From: Oscillospiraceae bacterium
GTDB taxonomy: Bacteria > Bacillota > Clostridia > Oscillospirales > Acutalibacteraceae
DNA length: 64,000 nucleotides
Direction of reading: 5' to 3'
Assembly (NCBI GenBank): GCA_015065935.1
Contig: SVPI01000002.1
Location: 106,548 to 170,547, forward strand
Below the pieces are notes generated by a model. The model ran no database searches and was not told the origin of the DNA. It saw nothing but the letters and a program-made list of their open reading frames with translations. The translations under genes were made by a program, and so were the position numbers. This document shows positions 58,825-64,000 of the stretch, in pieces; position 1 is the first letter of the stretch; each line of letters begins with the position of its first letter.

Positions 58825-59352
58825 TTAGTCTGCGAGTTTAATCTGGTCAAGCTCCATTTGAACAGGGGTTTCCCTGCCGAACATGGAAAGAACAACACAA
58901 ACGTTATTTGCGGGAATGTCAATTTCTTTAACAACGCCGCTGTATCCCTCAAGAGGACCGCTGATAATATTAACTGTGTCGCCAACCTGATAGCCAACCT
59001 CAACAGTGTGTTTTTCAACACCTAACGCCGCAACCTCACTATCAGTAAGGGGAACGGGCTTAGAGGCAGGGCCGACAAAGCCTGTAACGCCTCTTACATT
59101 GCGAACAACGTACCATGAGTCGTCGGTCACAATCATTTTGATAAGAACATATCCGGGGAAAATTTTTCTTTCAACTTCCCTTTTCTTGTCGTCCTTAATT
59201 TCGGTTACGGTTTCGGTAGGGATTTTAATGTCAACAATTAAATCCTGCATACCGCGGTTTTCAACCAGCTTTTCAAGGTCGTTAGCAACCTTGTTTTCGT
59301 AACCTGAATAGGTATGAATTACATACCACTTTGCTTCATTAGTTTCAGACAT
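58825..59352 (-). CDS. nusG: Transcription termination/antitermination protein NusG
   Basis: 'KWYVIHTYSGYENKVANDLEK', 'IFPGYVLIKMIVTDDSWYVVRNVRGVTGFVG', KOW 'GDTVNIISGPLEGYSGVVKEID'. Confidence 0.97.
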   Translation of the reverse strand: MSETNEAKWYVIHTYSGYENKVANDLEKLVENRGMQDLIVDIKIPTETVTEIKDDKKREVERKIFPGYVLIKMIVTDDSWYVVRNVRGVTGFVGPASKPVPLTDSEVAALGVEKHTVEVGYQVGDTVNIISGPLEGYSGVVKEIDIPANNVCVVLSMFGRETPVQMELDQIKLAD

Positions 59353-59378
59353 TGCTCTTTACCTCCTTTAATACAGCT

Positions 59379-60059
59379 TTATGCGCCGATGTTAAGGATT
59401 AGTTTAAGCAACTGACCAAGACCAAAATCCCAGAGCCAGATGAAAGCTCCGATAATAAGGCAGATAACGAGCACTACAATGGTGTTCTTTACAACATCCT
59501 TTAAGGTTGGCCAAACGATTTTCTTTGCTTCGCTCTTGTAATCGCGGAAGAAAAGAACAATGCGCTTTAAAAGAACAACCTTTCCCTTTGTTTCGCTTAC
59601 CTCAATAGCATCGGCAAGGAGCAGATGTGCTACTGCAGCGGCACAGCCCAAAAACAGAGCGATGCAAACTGCGGGCACTGCCCACTCATAGCTAACTGCG
59701 GAAACAGCCTTTAAAGGACGGGTGTCAACAAAAAATGTTGCATTGCTTAATGTGACAACCAGCATATAAATAGCGCCAAAAAGCATAAAAGCAGGAGCTG
59801 TATAGCGAGAAATTTTTGCCTTCTTGGTGAAGGTTACGCCTGCGGCAACGGCTGAAAGTGCTGTTACAATCATGCATAAAAGCAAATCAGCAGATTTTGC
59901 AAGACCAAATTCTCCGCCGCCCCAGCCAAGCTGTGCGCCGTTAAATGCTATGTCTTTACCATCAGAAACAATTGTTGCAAAGGGACAAAAGAAAAGTACT
60001 AGTGCTGCTACGCTGAGAACCAGCGCCAAAATGCGGCAAATATTGTTTACTACTTTCAT
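59379..60059 (-). CDS. secE: SecE preprotein translocase subunit with long N-terminal multi-TM extension
   Basis: C-term 'FFRDYKSEAKKIVWPTLKDVVKNTIVVLVICLIIGAFIWLWDFGLGQLLKLIL' is SecE; between nusG and rpmG; ~165 aa upstream membrane region in the same ORF. Confidence 0.88.
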   Translation of the reverse strand: MKVVNNICRILALVLSVAALVLFFCPFATIVSDGKDIAFNGAQLGWGGGEFGLAKSADLLLCMIVTALSAVAAGVTFTKKAKISRYTAPAFMLFGAIYMLVVTLSNATFFVDTRPLKAVSAVSYEWAVPAVCIALFLGCAAAVAHLLLADAIEVSETKGKVVLLKRIVLFFRDYKSEAKKIVWPTLKDVVKNTIVVLVICLIIGAFIWLWDFGLGQLLKLILNIGA

Positions 60060-60069
60060 TTTGCGCCTC

Positions 60070-60219
60070 CTACTTTGTTTCCTTGTGTACGGTGTGCTTT
60101 TTGCAGAACCTGCAGTACTTGTTCATCTCAAGACGGTCAGGGTCGTTCTTCTTGTTTTTCATGGTGTTGTAGTTGCGTTGCTTGCATTCTGTACAAGCTA
60201 AAGTGATTTTTACTCTCAT
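60070..60219 (-). CDS. rpmG: 50S ribosomal protein L33 (not in ORF track, <60 aa)
   Basis: Translated by hand: [49 protein letters not shown]. Confidence 0.95.
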   Translation of the reverse strand: MRVKITLACTECKQRNYNTMKNKKNDPDRLEMNKYCRFCKKHTVHKETK

Positions 60220-60417
60220 TTTTCGGCACCTCCCGTTTTACGGAAATATTTTTTCCCGCCTTATGAGAACGGCGGGCAAAGAGCCTCCCTCAGACCTTTT
60301 CGCCCTTGGCAAACCCGATTCCACAACATTTTGTTGAGGGCGGGAAAAGCACATACCAAATAGGCAAAAAGCCTTTCATTTGGACTTTTTTTGCAAAAAA
60401 AAAGAACCTACAGAGGT
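60220..60417 (-). promoter_or_regulatory. ~200-nt structured 5' leader of rpmG-secE-nusG
   Basis: Hairpin CCAAATGAAAGGC/GCCTATTTGG; alternative partners TTTTCCCGCC (early) vs CCCGCC (late) for GGCGGGAAAA. Confidence 0.45.
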
Positions 60418-60423
60418 AGTATG

Positions 60424-60452
60424 ATTATATCACAGTACCTCTGTAAAGTCAA
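60424..60452 (-). promoter_or_regulatory. Sigma-A promoter for rpmG-secE-nusG
   Basis: TTGACT - 17 nt - TATAAT on minus strand. Confidence 0.82.
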
Positions 60453-60460
60453 CAGTTTTT

Positions 60461-60943
60461 TTATTTATGATATTCTCCGCCCGAGCTTATCATAAATGCT
60501 CTGTAAATCTGCTCTAAAAGCATAACGCGTGCAAGCTTGTGGGGGAATGTCATTTTAGACATTGAAAGGCGAACACGTGATAGAGCCTTTATCCTGTCGG
60601 CAAGGCCATAGGAGCTACCTATTATAAATACAAGACTTCCGCTGCCGAAATCGGCAACCTCCATAATCTTTTGGCTCAGCTCCTCGCTTGAAAGCTGTTT
60701 TCCCTCAATGCAAAGGGCAAAAACCTCGGCGTTTTGGGGGATTTTCTTTTCTATCAGCGCCGCCTCGGCCAAAAGGGCGTTTTCAATTTGGGAGCGTGAC
60801 GGATTATCGGGCAAAGCGGCAGGGTTTATTTCCACCGTTTTAAGCTCGCAAAAACGGGAAAGCCGCTTTTCATATTCCTTTGCGGCATCAATAAAAAACT
60901 TTTCCTTTAACCCGCCAAGAACAATAAGCGTTACCTTTATCAC
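60461..60943 (-). CDS. rlmH: 23S rRNA (pseudouridine1915-N3)-methyltransferase RlmH
   Basis: 'LVFIIGSSYGLADRIKALSRVRLSMSKMTFPHKLARVMLLEQIYRAFMISSGGEYHK'. Confidence 0.96.
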   Translation of the reverse strand: MIKVTLIVLGGLKEKFFIDAAKEYEKRLSRFCELKTVEINPAALPDNPSRSQIENALLAEAALIEKKIPQNAEVFALCIEGKQLSSEELSQKIMEVADFGSGSLVFIIGSSYGLADRIKALSRVRLSMSKMTFPHKLARVMLLEQIYRAFMISSGGEYHK

Positions 60944-61725
60944 AGCACAACCTCCCCGCAGCCATACTGCCCCGCGCAGAAAATCAGGTAATCCTCCCCT
61001 GCTACGGCGCCGATATCCATAAGGGCGGCCTTGGCGCAGGAAAGGGCAACGGCGTGGGTGTTGTTCTGGCGGCTTATGTGACCTAAAATAAAGCGGGTGG
61101 TGCCGCTTTTAAAAAGTGTCGGCAAAACCGCGGCGCAGGCATTGTTGGATAAGTGTCCGTGGTCGGAGCCAACGCGGAGTTTCAACTCGTGTGGATAGGG
61201 CCCGTCGCGCAGCATCTTTAAATCGTGGTTTGATTCAATAACCATTCCGCGGCAGCCCTTTAGGTTTTCCAAAACCTCATCGCTTACAAAGCCTAAATCG
61301 GTGCAAACGGCCACCGAGCAGGTGCCGCTTAAATTAAAGCGGTAGCCGCTGGAGCCCTCGCAGTCGTGGCTGGTGGCAAAACGGGTAACCTTTATGTTTT
61401 GAACTTCAAACTCACCATCCACCGCAATTAAGGTGTGGCTACCATCAAGAATTTCCTTTTCGGTGAGCGCCGCAAGTGTTTTTTCACTAGCGTAAACGGG
61501 AACGTTAATTGTTTTAAGCAAATTTTTAAGACCTTTAACGTGGTCGGTGTGCTCGTGGGTTATAAAAATACCTTTAACGGCTTCCTTTTTATAACCTCGT
61601 TTTTCAAGGGCATTTAAAATGCTTCTTGCGCTTACCCCTGCATCAACCAAAAAGGCAACGTTTCTTATACTTATATATGTACAGTTTCCATCACTGCCGC
61701 TAAACAGTGAACAAAGCTTTGCCAT
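60940..61725 (-). CDS. MBL-fold metallo-hydrolase (YycJ/WalJ-like)
   Basis: 'LCSLFSGSDGNCTYISIRNVAFLVDAGVSARSI', 'GIFITHEHTDHVKGLKNL', 'LGHISRQNNTHAVAL'. Confidence 0.92.
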   Translation of the reverse strand: MAKLCSLFSGSDGNCTYISIRNVAFLVDAGVSARSILNALEKRGYKKEAVKGIFITHEHTDHVKGLKNLLKTINVPVYASEKTLAALTEKEILDGSHTLIAVDGEFEVQNIKVTRFATSHDCEGSSGYRFNLSGTCSVAVCTDLGFVSDEVLENLKGCRGMVIESNHDLKMLRDGPYPHELKLRVGSDHGHLSNNACAAVLPTLFKSGTTRFILGHISRQNNTHAVALSCAKAALMDIGAVAGEDYLIFCAGQYGCGEVVL

Positions 61726-61742
61726 AAATTAAAAACCTCTTT

Positions 61743-62017
61743 AAGTTGGCGAGAGTCAAACCCGATACGGTTTCGCTCACCGCCTTTAATCATCTAACTT
61801 TGCGTATTTTTTTGCAAGGCGGCAGCCTTGCGGCAAAATTACGCTTCGTAAGCTTAATAAATTCGTTGGCAGAAACTCTTCGACCTTTCAAAACTAAAAT
61901 TTTCGTGTCAGAGGAAGCCGACAAAACGCAGAAATACCGGCGTATTTCAAGTTTTGAGGCAAACTATTACCGAAAATTTTGTTTTGAAGGCGTAACGCGT
62001 TCGACTCTCGCCAACTT
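61743..62017 (+). repeat. Palindromic intergenic element, copy 2 (same family as 20733-21010)
   Basis: 15-bp perfect terminal inverted repeats AAGTTGGCGAGAGTC (61743-61757) / GACTCTCGCCAACTT (62003-62017); shared blocks GCAAGGCG-CAGCCTT and ACAAAACGCAG-hairpin. Confidence 0.85.
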
Positions 62018-62019
62018 GG

Positions 62020-62046
62020 AAAAAGGGCGAACAGTGTTCGCCCTTA
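62020..62046 (-). terminator. Intrinsic terminator of murA
   Basis: AAAGGGCGAACA-g-TGTTCGCCCTT. Confidence 0.65.
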
Positions 62047-62064
62047 TATATTATAATGTATAAC

Positions 62065-63360
62065 CTATTCCGCTTTCAGAATTTCGCCGCCCTCAAAATA
62101 GGTAACCCTCTTAATGTCACCGCCAAGGGAAGAAAACTTCTGGACAACATCCTCATAGCCTCTGTCAATATGGCCAATGTCGGTAATTTCGGTGGTGCCC
62201 TCAGCCATAAGGCCTGCAATTATCATTGCGGCGCCTGCCCTTAAATCGGTTGCCTTAACGGGAGCGCTATTAAGCTTTTCAACACCCGTTATAACAGCCA
62301 TTTTGCCATCCACCTGAATGTCGGCACCCATAAGGGTTAATTGGTCAACATAACGGAAACGGTTATCCCAAACGCCCTCGGTAACAATGCTTGTGCCTTC
62401 ACACAAGGTCAGCATAGTGGCAATTTGGGGCTGCATATCGGTAGGGAAACCCGGGTGGGGCATCGTTTTAACATTGCAGCGCTTCGGGCGCTTGTCCATC
62501 TTTATGCGAACAGCCTCATCAAACTGCTCAATTTCGGCGCCCATTTCCGAAAGCTTTGATAAAATTGATTCAAGGTGCTTGGGGGTTACATTGGTAATTG
62601 TAACATCACCCTTTGTGGCTGCCGCCGCAGCAAGGTAGGTTCCCGCCTCAATCTGATCGGGAATAATGCTGTAGGTGGTGCCCTCAAGGTGTTCAACACC
62701 GCGAATTTTAATAATATTGGTACCTGCGCCCATAATGTTGGCGCCCATAGAGTTTAGGAAGTTGGCAAGGTCAACAATGTGGGGCTCTCTTGCGGCGTTT
62801 TCAATAACCGTCATACCCCTGACCTTCGTTGCGGCAAGCATAATGTTAATGGTGGCGCCAACCGACACAACGTCAAGGTAAATGGAGCAGCCGCCAAGGC
62901 GCTGTGCCCTGGCATCAACCATGCCGTTTTCAATGGTAACCTTTGCGCCCAGCGCTTCAAAACCCTTAATGTGCTGGTCAATGGGGCGAACGCCGAAATC
63001 ACAGCCTCCGGGAGGGGCCACGCGGGCGTGCTGCATGCGGCCAAGCAAAGCGCCTAAAAAATAACTAGATGCGCGCATTCCCTTTGCCATATCCTGGGTA
63101 ACAATAAAGGAGTTAACCCCTGTGGGGTCAATTTCCACCGTAGCAGAATCAATAACCTTTACCTTTGCGCCAAGGGCCGATAAAACCTTGTAAATTGCCG
63201 AAACATCGGAAATGTTTGGTAAATTTTCAATGCGACAGGGGCTGTCGGCAAGTAACACTGCGGGTAAAATGGCAACTGCGGCATTCTTTGCGCCGCTTAT
63301 GCGAACGCTGCCAACAAGCCTTTTCCCTCCGTTAATTACTATCTTCTCCAATTTCGGCAC
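62065..63360 (-). CDS. murA: UDP-N-acetylglucosamine 1-carboxyvinyltransferase
   Basis: 'GGKRLVGSVRISGAKNAAVAILPAVLLAD', 'PPGGCDFGVRPIDQHIKGFEALGA', 'HPGFPTDMQPQ', 'DLRAGAAMIIAGLMAEGTTEI'. Confidence 0.96.
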   Translation of the reverse strand: MPKLEKIVINGGKRLVGSVRISGAKNAAVAILPAVLLADSPCRIENLPNISDVSAIYKVLSALGAKVKVIDSATVEIDPTGVNSFIVTQDMAKGMRASSYFLGALLGRMQHARVAPPGGCDFGVRPIDQHIKGFEALGAKVTIENGMVDARAQRLGGCSIYLDVVSVGATINIMLAATKVRGMTVIENAAREPHIVDLANFLNSMGANIMGAGTNIIKIRGVEHLEGTTYSIIPDQIEAGTYLAAAAATKGDVTITNVTPKHLESILSKLSEMGAEIEQFDEAVRIKMDKRPKRCNVKTMPHPGFPTDMQPQIATMLTLCEGTSIVTEGVWDNRFRYVDQLTLMGADIQVDGKMAVITGVEKLNSAPVKATDLRAGAAMIIAGLMAEGTTEITDIGHIDRGYEDVVQKFSSLGGDIKRVTYFEGGEILKAE

Positions 63361-63462
63361 TCCAAATCTTTAAGATTTAAAAAGCATCGCTGCTTTTTGT
63401 TTACATAATCCAACGACTACATTATATATCTTTTAAGTGCTTATGTCAATTGTTTTGTTTTT

Positions 63463-63990
63463 TTAGTCCTCAAGCTGTTTGCCTAAAAATGCGGCGGCAA
63501 CTCGGGCTAAATTAACATCGCTCTCCCCTGCTGCGCCACCCTCATCAGAGCAAAGCAAAACAACTGCACCGCAAACATCCCCGGCCGATAAAATCGGTGA
63601 AATGGCGGCCGTTGCCCGCTCAACCCCCTCAAGGGTGGAGTTCTCATCAAAAAGCACCGTTTTTCTCTCCTCCATAACGCTCTCTAAAAAGGGCGTCACC
63701 CTGCGCTCAATAACCTCTTTTTTGGAAATGCCCGCCGCCGCAATGCAGTGGTCACGGTCACATATTATAATAGGAAGTCTGGTACCCACCGATAAACTCT
63801 CGGCATAAATCGCCGCTGTCTCTCCCAGCTCGCCAATGGGGGAATATTTTTTAAACACAACCTCCCCATTAGCCCCTGTAAAAATTTCTAAAGGGTCCCC
63901 GTTACTGATAACATTGACACTATAAACCTTGTTCAGATGCTTATTGCTCGTCTGAACTATTTCAGTAGATAAGATATTTATAGTGTCCAA
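63463..63990 (-). CDS. spoVT: SpoVT-like protein: GAF region recognisable, N-terminal AbrB region not recognisable
   Basis: 'GDPLEIFTGANGEVVFKKYSPIGELGETAAIYAESLSVGTRLPIIICDRDHCIAAAGISKKEV' matches SpoVT from the end of the AbrB domain onward; TTG start near window edge. Confidence 0.7.
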   Translation of the reverse strand: MDTINILSTEIVQTSNKHLNKVYSVNVISNGDPLEIFTGANGEVVFKKYSPIGELGETAAIYAESLSVGTRLPIIICDRDHCIAAAGISKKEVIERRVTPFLESVMEERKTVLFDENSTLEGVERATAAISPILSAGDVCGAVVLLCSDEGGAAGESDVNLARVAAAFLGKQLED

Positions 63991-64000
63991 GTTAAAATTT

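Noticed and set aside
1-64000. CRISPR arrays, rRNA operon, intact tRNA genes
   Set aside because: No regularly spaced repeats, no rRNA signatures, and no complete tRNA cloverleaf recognised by eye; only tRNA-end-like arms in the two palindromic elements. A tRNAscan/CRISPR scan would be needed to be certain.

Overview
The window is 64 kb of a low/medium-GC Firmicutes chromosome, most like an uncultured Clostridia/Oscillospiraceae-type genome. That assignment comes from gene content only (PFOR, bifurcating-type [FeFe]-hydrogenase, SpoVT, NrdR). Most of it is core housekeeping: tsaE-tsaB-rpiB-upp, asnA, azlCD, rnpB, pduL, hemW, rpsI/rplM, glnS/gltX/nrdR, nifJ, nth, rplJL/rplKA, nusG-secE-rpmG, rlmH, murA, spoVT. 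Accessory or unusual parts: (i) two ~275-bp palindromic intergenic elements (20733-21010 and 61743-62017). They share internal blocks but have different, self-complementary terminal arms and a compensatorily changed internal hairpin. (ii) A low-GC ~3.2-kb island (15.65-18.90 kb) bounded by doubled TTTGCACCAA motifs. It holds an uncharacterised protein, an ANL-family ligase and a candidate 85-nt long-hairpin RNA with its own promoter and terminator. (iii) A glycan-related locus with a GH38 alpha-mannosidase, a transporter, an ~1.8k-aa secreted multidomain protein and a stand-alone secreted paralog of one of its domains. (iv) A 10-gene hydrogenase cluster with a sensory-type [FeFe]-hydrogenase-like protein. 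(v) A SecE with a long extra N-terminal membrane domain. All family calls come from reading motifs. No database search or folding program was run.
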